Made by a program: the position numbers and the translations under genes
The notes under the pieces: model-generated
Told to the model about the DNA's origin: nothing
The model's database searches: none
Seen by the model: only the letters and a program-made list of their open reading frames with translations
Assembly: GCA_035470785.1 (NCBI GenBank)
Contig: DATIQN010000032.1
Span: 1-6,351, forward strand
Length of the DNA: 6,351 nt
Direction: 5' to 3'
DNA from: Croceibacterium_B sp035470785
GTDB lineage: Bacteria; Pseudomonadota; Alphaproteobacteria; Sphingomonadales; Sphingomonadaceae
In this document: positions 1 through 5,108 of the stretch, one piece after another
Layout: each line of letters starts with the position of its first letter
Numbering within the stretch: the stretch's first letter is position 1

Positions 1-1119
1 ATGGCCGCCTGCCTGGTGGCGGTGGCCGCGATCCACACGCCGGCGGCCAACGGCATCGTCGGTCCGGACGGGGCGGTGCAGCTCAAGTCGCTGATCGAGC
101 TGTCGGTCGGCCTGGCCATCGGCGCCGTCACCTTCACCGGCTCGGTGATCGCCTTCGCCAAGCTCAACGGCAACATGAGCGGCGCGCCGATCATGCTGCC
201 TGGCCGGCACCTGCTCAACATCGCCATCGCGGTGGGCATCGTCACCCTGGTGGTCATCCTGGTGATGAGCGGCGGCACGGCGCTGTGGGCCTTCTGGGGG
301 ATCTTCGGGCTCAGCCTGCTGATCGGCGTCACCCTGATCATCCCGATCGGCGGGGCGGACATGCCGGTCGTGGTCTCAATGCTCAACAGCTACTCGGGAT
401 GGGCGGCGGCGGCGATGGGCTTCACGCTGCACAACACCGCGATGATCATCACCGGCGCGCTGGTTGGCAGCTCGGGCGCGATCCTGAGCTACATCATGTG
501 CCGGGCGATGAACCGCAGTTTCATCTCGGTGATCGCCGGCGGCTTCGGCGCCGCCGCCAGCGCCGGGGGCGAGGCGAAGGAGCAGCGGCCCTACAAACGC
601 GGCAGCGCCGAGGACGCGGCGTTCCTACTCAAGGAAGCCGAGAACGTCATCATCATTCCCGGCTACGGCATGGCGGTCGCGCAGGCGCAGCACGTGCTGC
701 GCGAGATGGGTGACCAGCTCAAGGCGCACGGGGTCAACGTGAAGTACGCGATCCATCCGGTCGCCGGGCGCATGCCGGGGCACATGAACGTGCTGCTGGC
801 CGAAGCCAACGTGCCTTACGATGAAGTGTTCGAGCTCGAGGACATCAACCACGAGTTCTCGCAGTGCGACGTGGCCTTCATCATCGGCGCCAACGACGTG
901 GTCAATCCGGCCGCCAAGACCGACAAGTCGAGTCCGATCTACGGGATGCCGGTGTTCGACGTCGAAAAGGCCAAGACGATCATGTTCATCAAGCGCTCGA
1001 TGAGCGGGGTAGGCTATTCCGGCGTCGACAACGACGTATTCTACCTCGACCAAACGATGATGCTGCTGGCCGACGCCAAGAAGATGGTCGAGGAGATCAA
1101 CAAGGCGCTCGCTGACTAG
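1..1119 (+). CDS. pntB: NAD(P) transhydrogenase subunit beta, 5'-truncated by the window edge
   Basis: Beta subunit of the proton-translocating nicotinamide nucleotide transhydrogenase, an inner-membrane enzyme that uses the proton gradient to drive hydride transfer from NADH to NADP+. 372 residues are visible; the family is about 460-480, so roughly 90 N-terminal residues lie before base 1, and the ATG at base 1 is probably an internal Met. Residues 1-185 are hydrophobic membrane helices (domain II) and carry the signatures GADMPVVVSMLNSYSGWAAA (about 118-137) and GALVGSSGAILSYIMC (about 152-167). Residues from about 205 form the soluble NADP(H)-binding domain III: GYGMAVAQAQ at 221-230, HPVAGRMPGHMNVLLAEANVPY near 251-272, IIGANDVVNPAAKTD near 294-308, and a C-terminal SMSGVGYSGVDN segment. 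The frame is intact to TAG at 1117-1119. pntA subunits usually lie upstream, outside the window. Identification is very secure; only the true start is unseen. Confidence 0.97.
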   Translation: MAACLVAVAAIHTPAANGIVGPDGAVQLKSLIELSVGLAIGAVTFTGSVIAFAKLNGNMSGAPIMLPGRHLLNIAIAVGIVTLVVILVMSGGTALWAFWGIFGLSLLIGVTLIIPIGGADMPVVVSMLNSYSGWAAAAMGFTLHNTAMIITGALVGSSGAILSYIMCRAMNRSFISVIAGGFGAAASAGGEAKEQRPYKRGSAEDAAFLLKEAENVIIIPGYGMAVAQAQHVLREMGDQLKAHGVNVKYAIHPVAGRMPGHMNVLLAEANVPYDEVFELEDINHEFSQCDVAFIIGANDVVNPAAKTDKSSPIYGMPVFDVEKAKTIMFIKRSMSGVGYSGVDNDVFYLDQTMMLLADAKKMVEEINKALAD

Positions 1120-1180
1120 CCGGAACCCGGCGCGGTAGTACCAAATTTACCATTGGGCGCTCAGTAATCCGCCCGAACAT

Positions 1181-1186
1181 GAGGAA
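1181..1186 (+). promoter_or_regulatory. Ribosome binding site deciding the GTG start of the racemase-like gene
   Basis: GAGGAA lies 8 bases before GTG 1195. The two nearby ATG triplets (1179 and 1187) overlap or flank it and are in other frames, so the GTG is the best start. Confidence 0.6.
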
Positions 1187-1194
1187 ATGACCGC

Positions 1195-1890
1195 GTGCGC
1201 AAGCTGGGCCTGATAGGAGGCATGAGCTGGGTCTCGACCCGCACTTACTACACGCACATCAACACCATCGTGCAGGCGAAGGTGGACCGCCGCAGCAGCG
1301 CGCCGCTGCTGATCGAGAGCCTCGATTTCTCGCAGCTCTACGCGATTCGCGAGGCAGGGGACTGGGACCGTGCGGCGCAGATTCTGTCGGACTCGGCGAA
1401 GGGGCTCGAAGGCGCCGGGGCGGGAGCGATCATCATCGCCGCCAACTCGATGCACAAGGTCTACGACACCGTCGCGGCGGCGGTTTCCGTGCCGATCTTC
1501 CATATCGCCGACTGCGTGGGCGAACGGATGAAGGCCGACGGGGTCGTCACCGCGGCGCTGTTCGGCACCAGCAACGTGATGACCGAGAGCTTCTACCGCC
1601 GCCGACTGGTCGCGCATGGCATCGACCTGTTGCCGCCCGACATGGAAAACGTCGAGGCGCTCGACCGGATCATTTACGACGAGCTGGTGGTGGGCAAAGT
1701 CACCCGCGACGCCGAACGCGCGCTCAGGACGATGATCACCGTCAAGGAGCAGGTTGGCGCCGAAGCGATCGTGCTCGCCTGCACCGAGCTCGAGCTGGTG
1801 GTCGACGTCGATGCCAACGTGCTGCCGATCTACGACAGCACGCGGATTCACGCTGAGAAGGCGGCGGAGTGGATTTTGGGCCAGAGCTAA
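1195..1890 (+). CDS. Aspartate/glutamate racemase superfamily protein (YgeA-like), first catalytic Cys replaced by Ala
   Basis: 231-residue protein of the Asp/Glu/hydantoin racemase superfamily, closest by eye to the YgeA type of broad-specificity amino acid racemase, a cofactor-independent cytoplasmic enzyme. The N-terminus MRKLGLIGGMSWVST matches the family's glycine-rich start (KTIGLLGGMSWEST in E. coli YgeA as I recall it). IADCVGERMKADGV (about 101-114) and the C-terminal PIYDSTRIHAEKA also match. Canonical members use two cysteines as acid/base: one in a CTNTMHKV-like motif and one in GCTE. Here the second is present (ACTE, Cys196, Glu198), but the first motif reads AANSMHKV, so position 82 is Ala (codon GCC, 1438-1440). 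Ordinary two-base racemization is therefore doubtful; lyase, isomerase or binding roles are possible. The start is GTG, chosen because GAGGAA at 1181-1186 lies 8 bases upstream and because the family motif begins immediately. The ATGs at 1179 and 1187 are out of frame. It sits 75 bases after pntB, with no evident functional link. Confidence 0.9.
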   Translation: MRKLGLIGGMSWVSTRTYYTHINTIVQAKVDRRSSAPLLIESLDFSQLYAIREAGDWDRAAQILSDSAKGLEGAGAGAIIIAANSMHKVYDTVAAAVSVPIFHIADCVGERMKADGVVTAALFGTSNVMTESFYRRRLVAHGIDLLPPDMENVEALDRIIYDELVVGKVTRDAERALRTMITVKEQVGAEAIVLACTELELVVDVDANVLPIYDSTRIHAEKAAEWILGQS

Positions 1891-2096
1891 GCTTGCTGAT
1901 CGACGCGTTCGTCTTGCGGACGGAATGTTATTACTCGCAGTCGAAAGAAAATTTCATTTTCTCCAGGCAGCGTCTCTGTTGCTATGAACCCGGCAGGCCG
2001 CAGAAATGCTCCGTTCTGCGAGGCGACGCAAATGTAGGAAACGTCGCTTATGTCGCCCTCGGTTGGAGATCGGGGCGCCTGTCAGCCAGGCGAGAC
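1891..2096. other. Convergent intergenic region with three short hairpins
   Basis: This 206-base gap separates the convergent stops of the racemase-like gene and ilvE. It starts with an AT-richer stretch (about 1925-1965, with weak pairing GAAAAT/ATTTTC). Three perfect inverted repeats follow: CGCAGAA/TTCTGCG (1999-2005 with 2014-2020), GCGACG/CGTCGC (2023-2028 with 2042-2047) and CGCCTG/CAGGCG (2076-2081 with 2087-2092). The last lies only four bases beyond the ilvE stop. None is followed by a U-run in either direction, so a classic intrinsic terminator cannot be claimed; shared 3'-end structure or Rho-dependent termination is an inference. I see no supportable gene here. Confidence 0.45.
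2076..2092 (-). terminator. Possible 3'-end hairpin of ilvE
   Basis: The perfect 6-bp stem CGCCTG/CAGGCG has a 5-base loop and begins four bases after the ilvE stop codon on the minus strand. The bases that follow are CCCCGATC, with no T-run, so it is at best a stabilising 3' hairpin or a weak terminator. Confidence 0.25.
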
Positions 2097-3200
2097 TCAG
2101 TTGAGCCGCATGACCCAGCCGTGCTTGTCTTCGGCGGTGCCGCGCTGGATCGAGACGAGCTTTTCGCGAAGACGCTGTGTGGTCTGCCCCGGCCCACCGC
2201 TGCCGATCGTGAATTCGCCGTCCCGGCTGGCGACAGTGCCGACCGGTGTGACCACCGCCGCAGTGCCGCAGGCGAAAGTCTCGGTCAGCCGGCCGCTCTC
2301 GGCGTCGGCGCGCCACTGGTCGATGGCGTAGCGCTCTTCGCGCACGGTCAGGCCTTCCTCGCGGGCGAGGGTAATCAGGCTGTCCCGGGTGATGCCGGGC
2401 AGGATCGTGCCGGTCAGCGGCGGGGTCACCAGGCTGCCGTCGTCGAACACGAAGAACAGGTTCATGCCCCCCAGTTCCTCGATCCAGCGATGCTCGGCTG
2501 CGTCGAGGAAGCAGACCTGATCGTGCCCGCGGGCGACAGCGTTGGCGTGCGGCACCAGGCTGGCGGCATAGTTGCCGCCGCACTTGGCCGCGCCCGTGCC
2601 GCCCGGCGCGGCGCGGGTGTAATCCTGGGAGACCCAGATCGAAACGGCTGGCACACCCGACTTGAAATAGTTGCCCGCCGCGCTGGCGATGACGAGGAAC
2701 TTATACTGCTTCGCCGGCCGCACGCCGAGGAAGGCCTCGGTCGCGATCATGAACGGGCGAAGATAGAGGCTGCCGCCGTCGACGGTCGGAAACCAGTCGT
2801 GGTCCGCAAGGACGAGCTGGTGGATCGCCTCGACAAAGGCTGCCTCAGGCAGGTTCGGCATCGCGAGCCGGTCGGCCGAAGCGTTGAACCGGCGCGCGTT
2901 CTGCTCCGGCCGGAACAGCGCCATCGTGCCGTCGGCGAGCTTGTAGGCCTTGAGGCCCTCGAAGATTTCCTGCGCGTAATGCAGCACCGCGCATGCCGGA
3001 TCGAGGCTCAGCGGGGCGCGCGGGCCAAGCGTTGCATCGTGCCAGCCCCGTCCCTCGTCCCACTCGATCGTCACCATGTGGTCGGTGAACACCTTGCCGA
3101 ACCCAGGTTCGGCGATCGCCAGCTGGCGGCTCTCGTCGGGAACCCGCGCCGGATGCGGGTGGCGGGTGAAATCGATCGGGTGGTCGGCGCTGTCAGCCAT
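2097..3200 (-). CDS. ilvE: Branched-chain amino acid aminotransferase (BCAT type, PLP-dependent fold class IV)
   Basis: Cytosolic pyridoxal-phosphate enzyme that interconverts Leu, Ile and Val with their 2-oxo acids using glutamate/2-oxoglutarate, the last step of branched-chain amino acid synthesis. From the chosen ATG the protein has 367 residues, the usual size of the longer BCAT type (mitochondrial/cytosolic BCAT-like) rather than the roughly 310-residue E. coli IlvE. Visible motifs in order: FEGLKAYK (80-87), LYLRPFMIATE (about 145-155), GTGAAKCGGNYAAS (201-214) with Lys206 as the expected PLP Schiff-base lysine, EELGGMNLFFVF, and FACGTAAVVTPVG near the C-terminus, which matches the phosphate-binding turn. 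The frame is open 15 codons further upstream to a TTG at 3245, but that extension has no ribosome site and is not family-like, so ATG 3200 (MADSADHP) is preferred; GAG about 10 bases upstream is only a weak site. It is convergent with the racemase-like gene, and its upstream side is insulated by a minus-strand terminator at 3344-3386. Confidence 0.96.
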   Translation of the reverse strand: MADSADHPIDFTRHPHPARVPDESRQLAIAEPGFGKVFTDHMVTIEWDEGRGWHDATLGPRAPLSLDPACAVLHYAQEIFEGLKAYKLADGTMALFRPEQNARRFNASADRLAMPNLPEAAFVEAIHQLVLADHDWFPTVDGGSLYLRPFMIATEAFLGVRPAKQYKFLVIASAAGNYFKSGVPAVSIWVSQDYTRAAPGGTGAAKCGGNYAASLVPHANAVARGHDQVCFLDAAEHRWIEELGGMNLFFVFDDGSLVTPPLTGTILPGITRDSLITLAREEGLTVREERYAIDQWRADAESGRLTETFACGTAAVVTPVGTVASRDGEFTIGSGGPGQTTQRLREKLVSIQRGTAEDKHGWVMRLN

Positions 3201-3343
3201 GATGCGTCTCGGTTGCAGTAGAGCGTGCCTGTATGAATATTTCAATTTAGGCGAGGAAATTGTAATATACGGTAACTTTTGCGACTAGCTCTCCCAGCCC
3301 TAGCGGGGGGGCGCGGCAAATTGAAGGAGCATTTGGAATCCCG
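3201..3343 (-). promoter_or_regulatory. Upstream region of ilvE, presumed promoter
   Basis: This 143-base stretch lies between the intrinsic terminator of the preceding minus-strand unit and the ilvE start, so ilvE probably has its own promoter here. It includes the most AT-rich DNA in the window (about 3235-3280). TATATT on the minus strand (3264-3269) could be a -10 box, but no convincing -35 lies 16-18 bases upstream. A run of seven G (3305-3311, plus strand) lies further up. I see no attenuator leader peptide rich in Leu, Ile or Val codons. The assignment rests on position and composition only. Confidence 0.3.
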
Positions 3344-3386
3344 AAAAATGAGAAGGGCGGCCCCGGTATCCCGAGAACCGCCCTTC
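3344..3386 (-). terminator. Rho-independent terminator of a short minus-strand transcript
   Basis: On the minus strand, GAAGGGCGG (3386-3378) pairs perfectly with CCGCCCTTC (3360-3352). The 17-base loop contains a further CGG-GATA-CCG pairing, so the hairpin can nearly zip up. It is followed by TCATTTTT ending at 3344. The nine-bp GC-rich stem plus U-tract is a textbook intrinsic terminator. In the plus direction the stem is followed by GCATGG, so the terminator is directional. It closes a unit starting upstream of 3500 and separates it from ilvE. Confidence 0.8.
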
Positions 3387-3442
3387 GCATGGTCAGCGGC
3401 CAGAAGAGCCGCCCACGAAGCCTTTATCAGCGAAAGATCAGA

Positions 3443-3499
3443 TTACCGATAATGCTCCGCAAGGGTCGTTTCCGACCTCCCTGCTGAACCATGAGACAT
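3443..3499 (-). CDS. Candidate 18-residue small protein or leader peptide with a perfect Shine-Dalgarno
   Basis: An ATG at 3499 (minus strand) opens an 18-codon frame, MSHGSAGRSETTLAEHYR, ending in TAA. Seven bases upstream of the ATG is AGGAGG, part of a 14-base stretch (3501-3514) exactly complementary to the 3' end of 16S rRNA. This is far stronger than the ribosome site of any other gene here. Downstream, at 3344-3386, is an intrinsic terminator, so this looks like a short independent transcript. The peptide is hydrophilic, with no membrane segment or cysteine, and I recognise no family. The frame is open upstream to 3688 (81 codons), but the Shine-Dalgarno points to the internal ATG. A second ATG at 3492 in another frame would give a basic 21-residue peptide (MVQQGGRKRPLRSIIGNLIF plus R), 14 bases from AGGAGG and so less favoured. 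It may be a true small protein, a regulatory leader, or an RNA whose ribosome-binding site is the functional part. Confidence 0.5.
   Translation of the reverse strand: MSHGSAGRSETTLAEHYR
3464..3477 (-). other. GAAA-tetraloop RNA hairpin inside the small reading frame
   Basis: On the minus strand GGTCG (3477-3473) and CGACC (3468-3464) form a perfect 5-bp stem capped by GAAA, a GNRA-class tetraloop. On the plus strand the loop would be TTTC, so the stable-loop rule favours a minus-strand RNA. It lies about 20 bases after the start codon of the 18-residue frame. Confidence 0.5.
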
Positions 3500-3500
3500 C

Positions 3501-3514
3501 GGATCACCTCCTTT
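3501..3514 (-). promoter_or_regulatory. Exceptionally strong Shine-Dalgarno (14-nt perfect complement of the 16S 3' tail)
   Basis: The minus strand reads AAAGGAGGTGATCC, complementary base for base to the conserved 16S rRNA 3' terminus GGATCACCTCCTTT. AGGAGG (3512-3507) is 7 bases from ATG 3499, which is optimal spacing. Most ribosome sites in this window pair over four to six bases. Confidence 0.75.
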
Positions 3515-3654
3515 CGCGCTTAGAGCCGGACCAGCCGTTTCACCGGTGGCCAAGACCCGCGTGGACCGCTGGCCTTGTTGGCAAATGTGAGTCGTTCCGC
3601 GCAACAAAGCAAGTCTTGCATTTCGTTTTTTCACTGTCAGAATTCGTTGCTTCG

Positions 3655-3679
3655 GGCCTGCGTCGGGGGGACGCAGGCC
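3655..3679 (-). terminator. GC-rich hairpin at the 3' end of the lipoprotein gene
   Basis: GGCCTGCGTC (3655-3664) and GACGCAGGCC (3670-3679) form a perfect 10-bp stem with a 5-base loop, starting 14 bases beyond the lipoprotein stop. On the minus strand it is followed by CGAAGC, without a U-run; on the plus strand by TTTACA. Position suggests termination or 3'-end protection for the minus-strand lipoprotein gene, but efficiency as an intrinsic terminator is doubtful. Confidence 0.5.
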
Positions 3680-3693
3680 TTTACACATTCAGC

Positions 3694-4239
3694 TCAGCGG
3701 CAGTCCTCGATCACCCGGGTGATTTCGGGCCAGCTCGGCAGGTAAAGCGTCGGTTCGCCGGCGACTTCGACCGCAAAGCGGCCTTTCGAAAAGGCGATGG
3801 CGTCGAGAAATGAATCCGTGGAGGGCAGGCTCGTCGCGGCCAGGTGCTCGACGCTGCCTTGCGCCGGCACTGTGGAAAACGTGCGTGTCGCCGATTCGGT
3901 GCGGATGGTCATCGGCTGCGGCGTCAGCGACGCGCTCGTCCGGCCGACCGAGACCACATGCCGGACAGGATCGCAGCGCATCGCGAACAGCGGCTGCCTT
4001 TCCGCCGGGCCGAACGCGGCGATCGAAGCAGGCGCCTGGCTGATGTAGAACCAGTTGCCTGGCGTTTGCGGGGCGTCGGTCCAGTTCGGATAGGTCGCTT
4101 GCGGGGCCGGCGTGGGGCGCGGCATTGGCACGGGTGCCGGAGCCGGCTGCGGAGCCGGCGCGGGAGCTTGCGGCGCGACGCAAGCCGCGAGCGTGACCAA
4201 TACGGCGAGGGGCAGGGCGGCGAAGAAGCGCTGTTTCAT
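3694..4239 (-). CDS. Hypothetical lipoprotein with Pro/Ala-rich linker
   Basis: 181-residue predicted lipoprotein of unknown function. It begins MKQRFFAALPLAVLVTLAAC, a type II signal with positive n-region, hydrophobic core and lipobox L17-A18-A19-C20, so Cys20 should be lipidated. There is no Asp at +2, so outer-membrane sorting is plausible. Residues 21-47 are a low-complexity Pro/Ala linker. The remaining roughly 130 residues form a compact globular domain with GNWFYIS, FAMRCDP (Cys89), MTIRTESATRTF, FLDAIAFSKGRFAVEV, LPSWPEITRVIEDCR (Cys180). The two cysteines could form a disulfide in the periplasm. I associate this C-terminal pattern with sphingomonad hypothetical proteins but know no function. 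Start: ATGATG at 4242/4239. GAGG abuts the first ATG and is 4 bases from the second, so 4239 is slightly favoured; 4242 adds one Met. It is divergent from tlyA across about 60 bases with no clear promoter motifs. Confidence 0.85.
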   Translation of the reverse strand: MKQRFFAALPLAVLVTLAACVAPQAPAPAPQPAPAPVPMPRPTPAPQATYPNWTDAPQTPGNWFYISQAPASIAAFGPAERQPLFAMRCDPVRHVVSVGRTSASLTPQPMTIRTESATRTFSTVPAQGSVEHLAATSLPSTDSFLDAIAFSKGRFAVEVAGEPTLYLPSWPEITRVIEDCR

Positions 4240-4302
4240 CATTCCTCTGTGGCCGACCGACGCCATTGGCTCAAGCGCCCGGAAGCAGCTAAGCGCACGC
4301 AG

Positions 4303-5043
4303 ATGACGAAGCAACGCATCGACCAGCTGCTCGTAGTTCGCGGCCTCGCCGAAAGCCGCGCCCGTGCGCAGGCGCTGGTGATGGCCGGGCTGGTCTTTGT
4401 CGATACGAGAAAGATCGACAAGTCTGGCCAGCAAGTTGCTGAAGACGCTCAGATCGAGGTCAAGGGTCGCGACCACCCGTGGGTTAGCCGCGGCGGGATC
4501 AAGCTCGCGCACGCGCTCGACCATTTCGGGCTCGATCCCGCCGACGCGGTGGCGATGGACATCGGCAGCTCGACCGGCGGCTTCACCGATGTGCTCCTCC
4601 AGCGCGGTGCCGCCCATGTCTTTGCGGTTGATTCGGGGACCAACCAGCTTGCCTGGAAGCTGCGCCAGGATCCGCGGGTAACGGTGCTCGAGCAGACCAG
4701 CGCCCGCGTGCTCACTCCCGCGCAAATCGACCGCCCGTGCGACTGGGTGGTGTGCGACGCCTCGTTCATCGGCTTGCGCAAGGTGCTCGAACGCCCGCTC
4801 GAGCTAGCGGCGCAGGACTGCCGGCTGGTCGCGTTGATCAAGCCGCAGTTCGAAGTCGGCCGCGAGGAAGTCGGCAAGGGCGGCGTAGTGCGCGACCCGG
4901 CGCTGCACGCGCGCGTTTGCGAGGATGTGCGGCAATGGCTCGAAGGCAGCGGCTGGTCGGTCGAGGGTATCGTCGAAAGCCCGATCACCGGTCCCGAAGG
5001 CAATGTCGAGTTCCTCGTCTCGGCGCGGCGGGGGACGGGCTGA
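4303..5043 (+). CDS. tlyA: TlyA family 16S/23S rRNA (cytidine-2'-O)-methyltransferase
   Basis: 246-residue SAM-dependent rRNA 2'-O-methyltransferase of the TlyA/FtsJ-like family, historically mislabelled hemolysin. Characterised homologues methylate C1920 of 23S rRNA and, in some species, also C1409 of 16S rRNA. Residues 1-57 form an S4 RNA-binding domain (RIDQLLVVRGLAESRARAQA at 5-24, then VMAGLVFVD at 26-34). Residues 62-246 form the Rossmann methyltransferase with SAM motif MDIGSSTGGFTD (85-96) and acidic VDSG (109-112). The catalytic K-D-K-E tetrad is visible as Lys67, Asp152 (CDASF), Lys180 (LIKPQFEVG) and Glu236 (GNVEFLV). The interdomain linker is HPWV (58-61), where mycobacterial TlyA has RAWV. 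ATG 4303 is chosen because the family motif begins at once, although no strong ribosome site precedes it and the frame is open far upstream. It may head a run with tspO, ubiK and recO. Confidence 0.95.
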   Translation: MTKQRIDQLLVVRGLAESRARAQALVMAGLVFVDTRKIDKSGQQVAEDAQIEVKGRDHPWVSRGGIKLAHALDHFGLDPADAVAMDIGSSTGGFTDVLLQRGAAHVFAVDSGTNQLAWKLRQDPRVTVLEQTSARVLTPAQIDRPCDWVVCDASFIGLRKVLERPLELAAQDCRLVALIKPQFEVGREEVGKGGVVRDPALHARVCEDVRQWLEGSGWSVEGIVESPITGPEGNVEFLVSARRGTG

Positions 5044-5108
5044 GCCCTCGCATTGCGCGTTGCTGACCCGGCCGCCAATATCGGCTCTCCCGAATCGCAG
5101 GACATCCG

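Larger units (their letters stand above)
3500..3693 (-). other. Upstream/leader region of the small minus-strand unit
   Basis: There is no conventional gene between the lipoprotein stop and the small frame. Reading the minus strand, the region holds: a 10-bp GC-rich hairpin just after the lipoprotein gene (listed separately); an A-rich stretch (about 3622-3640) where a promoter could lie, with TTGCTT (3614-3609) as a poor -35 candidate and no good -10; a composite hairpin GGCCA-GC-GGTCC-ACGC-GGGTC-T-TGGCC (3574-3548, two wobble pairs); then the 14-base Shine-Dalgarno. The start point of transcription cannot be fixed from sequence alone. Confidence 0.35.

Noticed and set aside
1925..1987. 20-codon plus-strand frame starting MLLLAVERKF after the racemase-like gene
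   Set aside because: No proper Shine-Dalgarno, no terminator linked to it and no recognisable features; it is consistent with chance.
1869..3221. A 450-codon plus-strand open frame running antisense through ilvE
   Set aside because: It is the mirror of ilvE in GC-rich DNA, where stops are rare. Its translation is Arg/Ala-rich with no domain, while the minus strand gives an unmistakable BCAT.
3201..3245. N-terminal extension of ilvE to the TTG at 3245
   Set aside because: No ribosome site, and the 15 extra residues do not resemble BCAT N-termini. ATG 3200 gives the usual length.
3305..3311. Run of seven G as a possible phase-variation tract
   Set aside because: It is short, lies in a noncoding gap about 105 bases from ilvE, and does not overlap a recognisable promoter spacer.
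3501..3514. Fragment of a 16S rRNA gene (plus strand GGATCACCTCCTTT)
   Set aside because: The match stops at 14 bases. The preceding sequence lacks the conserved helix 45 and the invariant bases before the 16S tail, and no 23S or tRNA spacer follows.
3540..3631. Plus-strand small RNA carrying an anti-SD mimic and ending at the T6 run 3626-3631
   Set aside because: The only hairpin next to the T-run is a 4-bp GCAA/TTGC stem six bases away, and no plus-strand promoter is evident. The minus-strand terminator is much stronger.
3443..3688. 81-codon minus-strand frame containing the small peptide as its tail
   Set aside because: The upstream 63 codons cross a hairpin and the Shine-Dalgarno itself. 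The perfect ribosome site supports only the internal ATG at 3499.
4449..5105. 218-codon minus-strand frame antisense to tlyA
   Set aside because: Ser/Arg/Pro-rich shadow of tlyA, with no family match and opposite to a fully motif-supported gene.
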